DNA of 64,000 nucleotides. Origin: Ancylostoma caninum. Its lineage: Eukaryota; Nematoda; Chromadorea; Rhabditida; Ancylostomatidae. The notes under the pieces were generated by a model. That model was not told the origin of the DNA and made no database searches. It was given only the letters and a program-made list of their open reading frames with translations. The stretch spans positions 1 through 64,000 of the forward strand of contig JBAJFG010000312.1 of assembly GCA_037903475.1 (NCBI GenBank), in the 5' to 3' direction. This document shows, piece by piece, positions 43,921-54,754 of this stretch (position 1 is the stretch's first letter; each line of letters starts with the position of its first letter). The position numbers and the translations under genes were made by a program.

Positions 43921-46900
43921 CTAACTGCGGCAGATGTAGGTCGTTTGTCCCAGACTCACTAACATAGCGGGCGAGTGAATATCTTTCAGAGGGTGTAGCG
44001 TAACGCGCACATCGCCTGTGAACTCTTTGAAGTAGGTGTTTGCTGTGCGGACTAGGAATAGCGCGTTTAGGGCTCTGGCCTTAGCGGGGGAGTTACCCTG
44101 GCAAATAGCATCTGCCAAACCAACAAATGGATCGCGAGTCACAAACTCTTCAAAAAGAACAACACTATCATTGCGGAGCTCATCGAATGCAAACACTAGA
44201 ATGCGACCAAACGCATCGGAGCCGTCGTCCTTCATGAGATACACGCAATTCTGAGTAGTGTCACGCATTCGAGGCCAGTAGATGGAGGAGCTGAAGGTGG
44301 TGTAGCCGTTCGTTACTCGCGAGCTGGAACGTACCTGTACCAGTGGGCATTCATGCGTTTTCAAATCCAACTTAAGCCTACCAAAACGTGTAGTGAGCAC
44401 GATGAAAAGCTAAAGGGCCTCGATGTTCGGGCAAGAGTTCCGTGAAATCGACAAGAGAGTGCTTGATGACGCCCCATGAATCGCCGAGGTCAGTGTCGAC
44501 TGGCCACCTGAACTCCAGTCATGAGAAGTCACCTTGAACCCCTTTTCTATTGTCCTAGTAAACCTTCATGTGTACACACCGATTCAAGGCTTCGTTTGCA
44601 AGTTTCGTTTGAAGTCGAGTCAACACTGGATGGGGTGCAGTGGATGCTTCTCGATTGAGTTTTGCAAAAAGTTCCTTTCGCATGATAAAACTGGTATAGA
44701 ATGGAAAAGAATCAAAGAATAATCAATAATCAACAACATCAAAAAAAGAGGAAGATCGAATGCTCAAAATAAATAGGAAATGCAGTTCAGCTTCGAAAGA
44801 ACTTACTTCTTCACAATGGCTTCTTCGCAGTTGGTGGTGCTCTGTACGATGCGGAGCTGAAGCCTCCTGTGGGCGGACTCGAATGGACTGGAACTCCATT
44901 GGTAAGGGCTTCCACACTGCTGCAGATCTTCTTCGATCGCGTGGTCAATTAAGACCTAAAGCATTTGCACATAGGATTTTATGACGCCAACCAACTCAAG
45001 GAAACGTACGTGAAACTTCAGAGTGAAAAATTTCTTGGAGACTTGCTGGCAGAGTTTTTTCAGTATCTGTGCAACGTTTTTGATTCCTCTGACAACGTCT
45101 GGGTGGTGCGAGCCGTCAACAAGGACATGGATCAGGAGCCAGTAAACGAGAAGACAACAAGATGCCGTGTCTTCCGAGCACAGCCTTTGCGCCGCCACCA
45201 AAGGGAACAAAATAAACATCAACTAAACATAATCAACCTCCAGGATGCATTAAAGAAACAACATCTAGCATAATTGTTCTGAATACATATAGAGACGCTT
45301 CACCTCGTCCTTCTCTGAAGCTGTCATTCGTGAAAGTTCGTCAATTCCGAGTATGAAGCGAGATGCGTATGTGTGGCACCGCGTACGTTCGAGTGCTCGG
45401 CCCAGGGCTGCTATAGCGGCACGCGGAATCCTCAACGATGGTATGCGATTGCTCGTTGTAGTCATTTCTGTTCAAAGAATGGATTTACACTATAATATTC
45501 GACTTAAGTTTTAAAATAACACCGTACCTCGTATAAAATCCACTGTTATTCCGGCTGAGATGAGGTGGAGAGCATCCGGATGGCAGCGATCAGGCGTCAG
45601 GAGTTCCATCATTTGCGTGGTGCCTACCATTTTTACAACTATTTTCGCTATCTAAGTTTTCGCAGACAGCCGACTGCGAAAACCCTACAGGTCAAACCGT
45701 TTCGCTGCTGTGATGCGTCGTGGATGATGCTCGCAGGTGTTCGGCGATCAGCGCGCGTCGGAAATCTCACAAACCAGGACTGTCTCCTATCGACTCGGTC
45801 TCCGGTGCAGGTGCAGAGGTGGCATCCGTACTGAGAATTCCATCGAGGAATCGTGAACAGAATTTTCGAGGCCTAAATCGCGCTGCTCGCTTATCACACC
45901 TTCTACCTTTAGTTGAAACCATCAAATAGTTAACAAGAGTACGCTGAAGTCCATGACACCGTTCATGATTTTAGGGAAGCACAACCAGACAGCATTGCTG
46001 GAGTCCATGATGCTGATTCCGTCAGTACTCATTTGTTCAAGTTCGCGTTTGAGTCTAAACCACATCCGAATCCTCTAGCGTCCGAGTATGACGAAGACAA
46101 CATGCTCACCTTGAAAAAAGCTCCCGCAACAGTCTCTCTGTTGGCGTTTTCGCGACGAACATGATGGCTGGAAGCAAAATATTTTCGGCATTGTTCTTGT
46201 CATCCGAGGGGAGGCCTTCGAGTCGTAGGTACACCGGCCACGCTTCGGTACTGAAAATGAACACCAGCACTCAATTACATGCATGCATATAGCGCGGCAG
46301 GCACCAACCGAGAGAGCTTCCTCATCTTCACTCCATCAAAGTTCAACGTTAGCACTACTTTGATGCGCCGGCGAACGTACTCTTCTGGTCTTTCAATGTC
46401 CTCCCTATATTGGCCGAAGTCTGATGTTTCAGGACGGTGTTCGTCATGCTGTCCCTAAGTCGTGAACGCTCGGAGTTCATACAACTTCAAAGAAGTTTAT
46501 GCAACTTGACAGACTTGGTTGAAATTGAAATTGAAATGAAATCACAAACAAATGACAACCATAAGTTGTCACTACTAACCCAGTGGATGCGGTGGTGCAC
46601 ACTTAGCAACGCGTCGATGTTCTGACGAAGCACTACTTCCAGCTGAGGTGCCAGCCGTAGGAAATGCATACTCGTGCGTCTCACATTTTTACTTCTTTTG
46701 GGATGAACCCTAAGATTGTAGTACCAAAAGTAGCACAGGTAGACAAACTAGGACAAACAATTGAAGCAGGAAAACTAGTCGAGGGCTGAGTTAAACGCAC
46801 CCATTCATTTCGCAGGCCTCGTTCCAGCACAGAGCATGGGATGATGACAAAATGCTGTCGCAAGCTGAACAGAAACAAAGCTTCGTGTACTCGTACTGAG

Positions 46901-47573
46901 GGAACAGCTCCGCTTCGAGCAAACTTGTAGCCCTGCTGACCTTAACACCACCAAAGGTTACATGTTTCGAGAGACTCCAAATCACATAAACCTCAATAAC
47001 AGAAACATGCTCGTAGATGAACTAACTGAAACATCGGTCTGACCACCGACAACTTGACAAAGATCATCGACAAAGGAGAGCATCGTCTTGCTGACCCCGA
47101 AAAAAGAGCCGAAACATGCGAGATAAGAATTTTTCTGCGCTTCCGCTAAACAAAATAAAACGATGACATCTGAAAGTAGTAGTCCTCAAGTAGTTCCACA
47201 AACTCACTGAATACACCTGAGCGGACGTCTTGCGACGCAGCTACCGGGGGTTCCAGCTCGCGATCTTCTGCTTCCTCGTGAACGTCAGCGACCGACTCCT
47301 CACGCAATGGCGCAGCAACCTCTGTTGGGGCGGGAGAGGAAATGGGCATCTGCTCATCCAAGTTTCGATTTACCGCATTCGGGGCCGAGTGCGACGACAA
47401 TGGTGGTGGAGGCGGTATCTGTGGCATTCTTGCTAAAAAAGCATATCAACACACCCAACATCAAGGGCCGACCATGGAATAAACTTCAAGTGCTAACCTG
47501 TTAGTGCACTTCCAGTTCTTGTAATGCGACGTCTTTTTGGCGGAGGAGGAAAGTCCATAGCGGGCAGTGACAT
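43921..47573 (-). CDS. CACTA/EnSpm (CMC superfamily) DDE transposase, 16 exons, 838 residues
   Basis: Exons (high to low): 47,573-47,498; 47,432-47,208; 47,145-47,027; 46,940-46,801; 46,709-46,580; 46,454-46,309; 46,250-46,110; 46,072-45,943; 45,830-45,698; 45,638-45,528; 45,467-45,304; 45,222-45,010; 44,955-44,807; 44,690-44,580; 44,507-44,382; 44,323-43,921. They total 2,517 nt, all phases agree, no stop. Landmarks: basic NLS-like PPPPKRRRITR (residues 9-19); Cys-rich zinc-binding-like segment (C162, C164, C167, C178, C183); LTLNFDGVK with D270; WPVYLRLEGLP; CxxC at C372-C375; DALH at 435-438; then FTLKFHVLIDHAIEEDL and SSSPFESAHRRL with E602. D, CxxC, DxxH, E is the signature of the TNP2-type transposase of CACTA elements, which cuts and joins element ends. 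Introns are 42-113 bp. I could not find terminal repeats or a target duplication, so a domesticated gene remains possible. Confidence 0.88.
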
Positions 47574-48003
47574 CCACAAAATGAGTGCGAATACTCACAA
47601 GCTCACAGATTGTTCACTTAGACATGAGTATTTGTGTTTACATTCCAAGAAATATCGCTAGGCTCAACCTTTTTTCGAGGATTTCACAAGAAACAGTTTA
47701 TTAGCTTCACTTCAATGCTTTGCTAATGAATCGGAAGACTTTTTTAACCAGTAAAAACCGAAAGTGCTTCTTTTTTTAGAGAACAACATAAAAAATCCGA
47801 AATACCGGTACTTCGATATACGCGTAACAGGTGGACCCGAAAGAACAAAAAAAACGCGCGAGTAGCTGCGAAAAGATATGTACAATGTGAGCTTGAAAAA
47901 AAATGTTAGGACATCGTATTCGAAAAAAAAAATCAGGACATCGTATTCGAAAAAAAAAATTCAAAAGCATGGGGCCCGGCCCTGCCCACCCACGCCCTCG
48001 CCT
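47574..48003. other. Upstream region of the transposase, AT-rich with direct repeats
   Basis: Two copies of aggacatcgtattcgaaaaa (47,910-47,955) followed by a GC-rich tract ggggcccggccctgcccacc (47,973-47,992). This is the position where the promoter, and possibly the right end of the element, should lie. No clear CACTA/CACTG terminus found. Confidence 0.5.
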
Positions 48004-49675
48004 CTAGTCAGTCAACTCCATCTCAGCTTCTAGAATTTCTTCATCCGTTATGGGTGGAAGCGGCGGCGGTGAAGGAATCGCTCGAGGGAGATTGTACCAG
48101 TCCCCGTTAAGCCTTCTCAGAAACGGGCAAACCCCAAGAATGCGATCGTAACTGAATGCAGTTATTAAATTAATTACTTTACAAAAAATAACACTTTCTA
48201 ATCCATGAACTCACGCATAAATAGGAAGAGTAATGTTCTCACCAATTATTAAACAAATCCTCATCTACATCCAGTATTCTGAGATTACGGTACTGGAGGT
48301 CTTCATAAATATCCTTAAGCTCAGGCGGAGAGTCAACACTCAGGGCACTGAATAGTACTATTATTTTATTATTACTACTATCACCACTATCATTCTCTAA
48401 AATTATTCTCTAAACAAATTGCGCTATTTCCTTCCAACCTATTTCCGCGGAGGTCCAGGTGAAAAACGTTGGGAAATTTTGTTGACAGAAATATCCACGG
48501 GTGAACGAGTTCATTCCCACGGAGGTTGAGGAACTTCACAGAAGCGGCAACGAAATCAATCTTCATAAGATCACTGTCGGTCAAACCGCACCGCTCAATT
48601 TCAATTGTCTGCAAATGAAACGAAGAGATAGTCTACTTCTAATTTCCGCTACCGATTACAATGCCAGAACTAAATTTGGAACCCAACTACCTCCACTATA
48701 GTAATCACTTGATGATGGGAAAGAAAAGAAATCCACCTCGAAAAATGTTTGGCTAACCAAAACGGCGTCTCATCTTTCCCATCATCAAGTGATTACTAAC
48801 CTACAGTCCTGTAGATCAGGAGGGAAGGATCTCCGCGACGCTTAGAATCCTCCACGTGGAGGATTCTAAGCGTCGTGGAGATCCTTCCCTCCTGATCTAC
48901 AGGACTGTACACTACACTATCTACTACCTTACCTACTCAGGAAACCTAAAAACCGTGTTCTGCATGAGCACGCATGTCTTACTCGTGCGATTTGCATATT
49001 TCAATATCATAAACACGGTTTTTAAGTTCCCTGAGTAACAACTACTTACCTACGCTAACCTACATTCCACCAAAAACAGCACCGGTGCAGATTGAATAGG
49101 TTTAGGGGCAATTAGAGAGAGGAAGAGAGAAAAAGAGTGAGAAAGAGAGAGAAGCAAGGCGAGGAAAATCGAAGAAGTGGAGACAGAGAGAAATAACTAC
49201 TTACACATTCCACCAAAAACAGCACCGGTGCAGATTGAATAGGTTTAGGGGCAATTAGAGAGAGGAAGAGAGAAAAAGAGTGAGAAAGAGAGAGAAGCAA
49301 GGCGAGGAAAATCGAAGAAGTGGAGACAGAGAGAAATAACTACTTACACATTCGCCAAAAACAGCACCGGTGCAGATTACATAGGTTTAGGGGCAACTAG
49401 AGAGAGAAAGAAAGAGAAAGAGAGCAAAAGAGAGAAAAAGAGAGAGGAACAGAGAACAGAAATGCGAGGAAATCCGGTGAAGTGAAGAGAGAAACGGGGA
49501 ACTATGCACAAATGCTCTCTCACTATCACATTTCTTATAAAATCAAACTCACCTCAACGTCCGGATACAGTCGCAAGTCCTCCAGGAGCATCAGCGCGGT
49601 GTCGTGGTCGTCGTGAACTTCTAAATCCAAAACAAACTCCTGGTGCAGCAATCGCTCCGCCATACCGGCCATCTC
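48004..49675 (-). CDS. Leucine-rich-repeat protein, C-terminal exons
   Basis: Supported exons: 48,608-48,439 (TIEIERCGLTDSDLMKIDFV, VKFLNLRGNELVH, NVFHLDLRGN), 48,347-48,243 (NLRILDVDEDLF) and 48,151-48,004, ending in a Pro-rich then acidic tail and stop. The three join in phase across GTTGGA and GTGAGA donors and TTCAG acceptors. Regularly spaced LxLRGN motifs mark leucine-rich repeats, normally a protein-binding solenoid. A further in-frame exon with good splice sites lies at 49,675-49,553 (AERLLHQEFVLDLEVHDDHD). The exons between it and 48,608 fall in a region of palindromes and a 143-bp tandem repeat, and I could not fix them. Start not found. Probably a host gene. Being on the same strand and just upstream of the transposase may be coincidence. 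Confidence 0.65.
48694..49036. repeat. Cluster of three hairpins
   Basis: (1) gtaatcacttgatgatggga ... complement, about 48,702-48,796, loop ~50 bp. (2) A long, almost perfect palindrome at 48,800-48,908 (cagtcctgtagatcaggagg ... complement, arms ~53 bp). (3) An imperfect inverted repeat at 48,935-49,038 (ctcaggaaacctaaaaaccg ... cggtttttaagttccctgag). The second contains a coding-like segment DSKRRGDPSLLIYRTV readable on either strand, each followed by a plausible donor. An exon edge of the LRR gene appears to have been copied in inverted orientation. Confidence 0.85.
49050..49470. repeat. 143-bp tandem repeat, about 2.8 copies
   Basis: Units start at 49,076, 49,219 and 49,361 with acagcaccggtgcagatt. 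They contain a purine-rich (gaga)n tract (polypyrimidine on the minus strand) and end in actacttacaca, i.e. a GTAAGT donor on the minus strand. Read on the minus strand, each unit is an exon-like piece (cccctaaacct...ggtgctgtttttgg) preceded by a long polypyrimidine tract. Only the third copy has an AG acceptor (ctctctag|ttgcccc). Looks like tandem duplication of an exon with its upstream intron. Confidence 0.8.
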
Positions 49676-49716
49676 CTGCAAAGAAACACAAAATTATCGC
49701 GTTAATTCACGCAATT

Positions 49717-49760
49717 GTCTTACCTTCGTCTGCACTTAAGTGAAGACGAAGGTAAGACAA
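49717..49760. repeat. 44-bp palindrome with splice donors on both strands
   Basis: tgtcttaccttcgtctgcac / ttaagtgaagacgaaggtaa: near-perfect symmetry about 49,738. A GTAAGAC donor motif is present in each orientation. It sits just upstream of the 49,675 exon of the LRR gene. A minus-strand frame beyond it has a hydrophobic segment (VVVAILLVLVLFLTVSC) but does not join in phase. Confidence 0.88.
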
Positions 49761-49924
49761 TGATACGGACACAAAACGACGCGAAACGGAACAAGAAACG
49801 GTTAAGAACAACACCAAAACGAGTAAAATGGCGACGACGACTGGCGATGATGCAATTTCGAAAATGCTCTCGAGCAGCCACGCTGCCCAAGCCAATCACG
49901 CGTCGAGTGAACTTTGAACTCTAA

Positions 49925-50435
49925 GGGATTGAACCGATACGAAACCCCTCACTGAAAGGGGCCGTCCAACTAGTTTCATTTTGTGCTGCACCCCGCAGCA
50001 CTGTTTAACTTGTGCTGCTGGGGGCTGGGCAGAGGCAAAACGGGCCTTTCTCGCCGAGGGTAGAGCTTCAAAGTTGTCTGAGTAGGCTGGCGGTCTCACA
50101 GCCAACCGATGAGTCAGAGCTAGCAAGGCTTTAATGCAGCACATTAAACGGAGCAGGATAGTCACTGCTCTTCACTCAAAACCAACTATTGCACCGCAGA
50201 TCAGCATGAACGAGATCCGTGTACGGCCTTGGAGCTCTCTAGGCCCATTGCAGCGGTGGTATCCGCCGCACGTTCTCGTCCTATCAACCGTCCGGAAACT
50301 CTGAGCGATTCTGCAGCCACGGAAGAGATTCCAGTTGTACAACACATGCATAGAAAAAATGCGTCATTACAGACCACTGTGACACTTCCTGTGATCAAGT
50401 ATGTAATTACATATATGTAATTACATATAAAGGGT
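49925..50435. other. Gene-free interval
   Basis: No gene seen. Short inverted words (gtgctgcaccccgcagcac near 49,983; atgtaattacatatatgtaattacat near 50,400-50,426). Confidence 0.45.
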
Positions 50436-50439
50436 AAGG

Positions 50440-51500
50440 ACGCACGGACGATAGGTGTGCCAGGGGCGAATAGTGACAGATTCTGTTATGTCGATGGAGT
50501 AGGGGTTGTACTCTGACTCAACGTTGCGGAAAAGCCAGGATACGGATTCGCAGATGGAGGAGGGGTCTGACATGACCCAGGTGGGAGAAATGCCAGAATA
50601 GGGGTTCACCGATGGACGATGGGTCTGTGGTGGCCAAAAAGTGAGTGAATGACAAGAAACGGTCATGCCGATGGAACAGGGGTCCGCTGTGGCCCAGGTG
50701 TGAGGCACACCAGCATTCTGATAAACTGAAGGGAGGATGGGTCTGCTGTGGCCTGAAAATTGAAGGAACGCCAGCATTCGGGTCTAACGGAGGGGGTCTT
50801 CTAGGGCCTAAAAGCTAAGCGAACCCCAAGATACGGGTACGCGGATGGAGGAGGGGGTGCGTTGTGCTCCAAAAATGTGGGGAACGCCAAGATACGGGTT
50901 CGCTGCCATAGGAGAGGTCCGCTGTGCCCCAGGTGAAAACTGTGGGAATGCCAGGATGCGGTTATGACGATGGAGAAGAGGTCCGCTTTCACCCAATTGT
51001 GAGGAACGAGAAGATACTGTTGACAGATGGAGGAGGGGTCCGTTGGCCCAAGTGTGAGGAATAAAAGAATTCGAGTTCACCGATGGAAAATGGGTCTGCT
51101 TTGCCCTAAAGTGTGGGAATCCCAGGGTCATGCCGATGGAATAGGGGTCCGCTGTGGCCCAGGTGTGAGGAACATCAGCATTCTGGTCCACCGAAGGAGG
51201 GATGGGTCTGCTGGGGCCTGAAATTTGAGGGAGCTCCAGGATACGGGTTCGTAGATGGAGGAGGGGCTGCGCTGTGGTCTAAAAATGTAGGGAACGTCAA
51301 GGTAGGGGGTTCGCGGGTATAAGAGGTCCTCTGTGGTACAGGTGCTAAGAACGCCAGAATGTGGATCTGATGTCCGCTTAATGTGTGGGATTGCCAGGAT
51401 GCGGTGATGCCGATGGAGGAGAGGTCCGCTTTCACCCAATTGTGAGGAGCGAGAAGATACTGGTTCACGGATGGAGGAGAGGTCCGCTTTGGCCCAGATG
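50440..51500 (-). repeat. Degenerate minisatellite, inverted relative of the 16,030 array
   Basis: About 18-20 diverged units of roughly 50-60 bp built on gatggaggaggggtccgctg, tggcccaggtgtgaggaacg and ccaggatacgggttc. On the minus strand these read gacccctcctccatc and cgttcctcacacctgggcc, corresponding to the units at 16,030-16,390. Long minus-strand frames here are repeat translation, not genes. Confidence 0.85.
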
Positions 51501-51885
51501 TGAATAACTGTGTGAAAAGCCCAAATGGCAGGAAACGCGCCTTAAAGAAAGATATTCGTCCAACAACAATCTCAACTTGAATTACTTCGAGTTCTTAATT
51601 ACACTGTGTCGGTTACAGCAAATAATCGACAGTTACTAAATTCATATAAATGATAAGCACATGCAGAGTTGAGGATGACTAGCCATGGTAGGTGACATTT
51701 AAGAAGTGCGGTGACAACAAACGAGGGATGTATCATTGCATCGGAAAGTGAATTTACATGGTGATGTGTAAAAAGAGTGCTCGAGCAAGGCGCATACAAG
51801 AAGTCCGGAGTTGGCTAGGCGGCCAGACTGGTAGAATACACGCAACTCATAAGGAGAATTTTGTACTCAAACTCAATTAATTAGT
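51501..51885. other. Gene-free interval
   Basis: No gene or repeat recognised. Confidence 0.45.
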
Positions 51886-51889
51886 ATTT

Positions 51890-52310
51890 TCGCTTCTATT
51901 TCAATTTCCTAAGGATTTCATAGGAGCGAAACTTTTGCACCTATCTCAAGTGGCTGCCCCACCCCATTTCCTAGCGACCCGTAGGGGCGCTATAGGAATA
52001 AATCTTTACGCATTTTTTCCTGTTACAAGCTAATTGTGCCCGAATCATAACAATTTCGATTTTCAGCGTTATATCATAAATAAAAACGACTTGATCACGT
52101 GAGGATCTGTGCTGCTACTCATACAACGGACCATGTAGAAGCTCTTTATATTGAACTTCATAAGAGTTAACCTCCGAACCGTTTAGAAGCTATGCAGTTT
52201 CGCTGTGGATGACTCGGGGTTCTTTTTTTCAGAGTTTACCTAGCCCGGAGGTAACGTGGCACACGGGTCCGAGACAGAGCGCCGCCAAGCGGCGCTCTGG
52301 CTCGTATGCT
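51890..52310 (-). repeat. R1 family copy (5' half), inverted
   Basis: Inverted copy of 13,690-14,080. ttgaacttcataagagttaa, ggttctttttttcagagttt and agcgccgccaagcggcgctc match with substitutions. The internal hairpin at 13,803-13,862 is missing here. Confidence 0.75.
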
Positions 52311-53129
52311 TACTAAACGCAGAAGCCGTGTGGTGGATGGTGTTGTGGTTGGGAGGTTTGGTCGAAGTGAGGTCGGTCGGTGGATCGACACCTCAGCAAG
52401 GCGAGCTATTTGCAAATGGTTCTTTGGATGCTTTGTACGAGTAACTAAGTTGCAATCGTTTTCTTTCTCAGACTAACAGCTGAGCATTAAATCACCCATC
52501 GTTTAGCACTAATATGCACAGGTCAAAGCTTGGATCCTTAAACAATTTTTTCACAATTGACTTTTCGTACCACTGCTGACTGGAAATCAAGTGTGATGCA
52601 GTTATTGCGTACTCTGATCGCTGGTTGGCTTCAAGCGTGGTCTCAGTTCTGCTTGCAACCTAAGGAGGGATATTCACAATCTTACGTGAGGTCGAAAACA
52701 AGTCATTCTAGGAGAGCCGGTTTAGGAAGCTTGATGAGTATCTTTCGGCAAGCTCACCAGAGAATTGCATGGATAAAGGGCGAAATGTGCGAAAAGTCAC
52801 ACATTTCTCAAAAATCCGTAATCGAGTTCATGTTGTAGGTGTCAATTCCTTGCACGAATAGGTTCTGCATCTACCATGGCTAAGTGGAATCTGTGCACAG
52901 TTCTACGTAGATGCTAGTGGGTTCAATTCTCACGGAGTTCAGGTGTTTTGCAACGTCTCACTCACGAGCTGTAGTTTACGTCTGACAGCATCCACTGCCA
53001 AAAACAGGTGAAATGTGTTGCACAGGTAGTGCTGCCCATCCATAGGCATTTGGTCGAGTGATCGGTTCCCTTCAAGGCCAGGGTTTTGTATTAGAAATTC
53101 CACTTGACATGTGGCGATTAGATAAAAAT
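52311..53129. other. Gene-free interval
   Basis: No gene supported. Short frames at 52,557-52,838 and 52,939-53,184 lack domains. The end of this interval continues into the block duplicated at 61,717. Confidence 0.45.
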
Positions 53130-53399
53130 TCCCTCCCCGCTGGCAATCGTAAGTCACACTTAGCTGTTGTCTGAAGTTGCCCATTAAGTGCCAACTTCGA
53201 TCAAATTACTACCACTCCAGGGAGTGGGTCTAGTTATGTGGCTGGAGTTTCACTACACCGGATTGATCTCGAGGCTTCACGTGTTATGTGCGCGATCTAA
53301 ACATTCAGATTGCATTCGTGTATTAATTCTATCCCGTCCTGAAACGGTTCACTTGCATTATCACAATAATCACGAAAACACGAGTCATTTTGTATGACC

Positions 53400-54151
53400 A
53401 AGCCAGAGCGCCTCGGACCTGTGCGCCACGTTACCTCCGGGCTAAGTAACTCTGGAAAAAAGAACCCCTCGGACCCGTGTGCCACGTTACCTCCGGGCTA
53501 GGTAAACTCTGAAAAAAAAACCCGAGCCAGAACGCCGCTTCGCGGCGCTCAGTCTCGGACCCGTGTGCCACGTTACCTCCGGGCTAGGTAAACTCTGGAA
53601 AAAAAGAACCCCTTGGACCCGTGTGCCACGTTACCTCCGGGCTAGGTAAACTCTGAAAAAAAGAACCCCGAGAGAGAACGCCGCTTCGCGGCGCTCAGTC
53701 TCGGACCCGTGTGCCACGTTACCTCCGGGCTAGGTAAACTCTGGAAAAAAAGAACCCCTTGGACCCGTGTGCCACGTTACCTCCGGGCTAGGTAAACTCT
53801 GAAAAAAGAACCCCGAGAGAGAACGCCGCTTCGCGGCGCTCAGTCTCGGACCCGTGTGCCACGTTACCTCCGGGCTAGGTAAACTCTGGAAAAAAGAACC
53901 CCGAGCCAGAACAAAGAACACCGAGACAAAGCGCCGCTTCGCGGCGCTCTGTCTCGGACCCGTGTGCCACGTTACCTCCGGGCTAGGTAAACTCTGAAAA
54001 AAAGAACCCCTCGGACCCGTGTGCCACGTTACCTCCGGGCTAGGTAAACACTGAAAAAAAGAACCCCGAGCCAGAGCTCTGTCTCGGACCCGTGTGCCAC
54101 GTTACCTCCGGGCTAGGTAAACTCTGGAAAAAAGAACCCCGAGCCAGAGCG
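53400..54151 (+). repeat. R1-terminal tandem array, left
   Basis: About ten head-to-tail pieces of ~60-95 bp. Each carries ggacccgtgtgccacgttac, ctccgggctaggtaaactct and a poly-A run, often followed by the hairpin gccgcttcgcggcgctc. This is the terminal segment of the R1 repeat amplified in place. Confidence 0.93.
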
Positions 54152-54155
54152 CCGC

Positions 54156-54754
54156 AGTTAGGCCTGGTGAGTCCCGCCACTGGTTCTTTCGATGCTAACA
54201 AGATGAGGTCTTCTCTTGGTTTAGCGGGCTCCCATCGACTGGAAATTCTCGTATATGTTGTTATATGATGGTGTAGGTTCAGCTTCATGGCTGCCGAACT
54301 CCAGCTCACCTTCCATCATGTTATTAGGTGCCTCGTCTGAGTTCGTCTGTCCTTTTTGGAGCAGTTTTTTCCGCAACTGCGCGTTTTCAGCCTGCAAGTG
54401 AGCAACTATCTCTAAACCGCTTAATGTTTTATAGTTAAGCTCACTAGGCCTGCACATATGTGCTTGGCAGAGAGAAGATAGGACATTCCAGCACTCATCA
54501 TAAGGGAGTGCTTGCCTTTCCTCTGATGCTTCTCCCACCTGGTTTCTCTTTTTCTCTCCTTTTTCGGCAACTGTGAGAGCTGCCATTCCCGCAAGCTCTG
54601 TACCGCAGTTTTCCATCTTTTCTGGACTGGTGCTGCGTCTAAATCGAGCTCAAAACACTCGGGAACTGTATGGTTCTGAACAGGATTTCAATTCCTGTCC
54701 CACTTGTTTCACTTGTATGTCAACCTGCACTTGTTAGCTCTGGTTCGGCCCCCA
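54156..54754 (-). pseudogene. Internally deleted gypsy: LTR tail, gag start, leader
   Basis: Minus strand. The primer-binding-site candidate TGGGGGCCGAACCAGAGC begins at 54,754. The leader runs to the gag ATG at 54,616-54,614 (MENCGTELAGMAALTVAEKG). Gag continues about 137 codons with a heptad-like helix (LEIVAHLQAENAQLRKKLLQ) and stops matching gag at 54,203, where the last 47 bp of the LTR (54,156-54,202) are joined directly. Everything from mid-gag to the end of the 3' LTR is deleted. CCGC (54,152-54,155) matches the CCGC that follows the right-hand copy's LTR (63,881-63,884), i.e. a 4-bp target duplication. Confidence 0.85.

Noticed and set aside
49707..49895. Hydrophobic minus-strand ORF as first exon of the LRR gene
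   Set aside because: Its splice phase does not fit the 49,675-49,553 exon, and no convincing start codon is present.
49953..49990. CACTG-starting sequence as a CACTA element terminus
   Set aside because: It is oriented as the left end of something extending to the right, away from the transposase, and I found no inverted partner.
50421..51468. Minus-strand Pro/Ser-rich ORFs
   Set aside because: They follow the degenerate minisatellite units in several frames.
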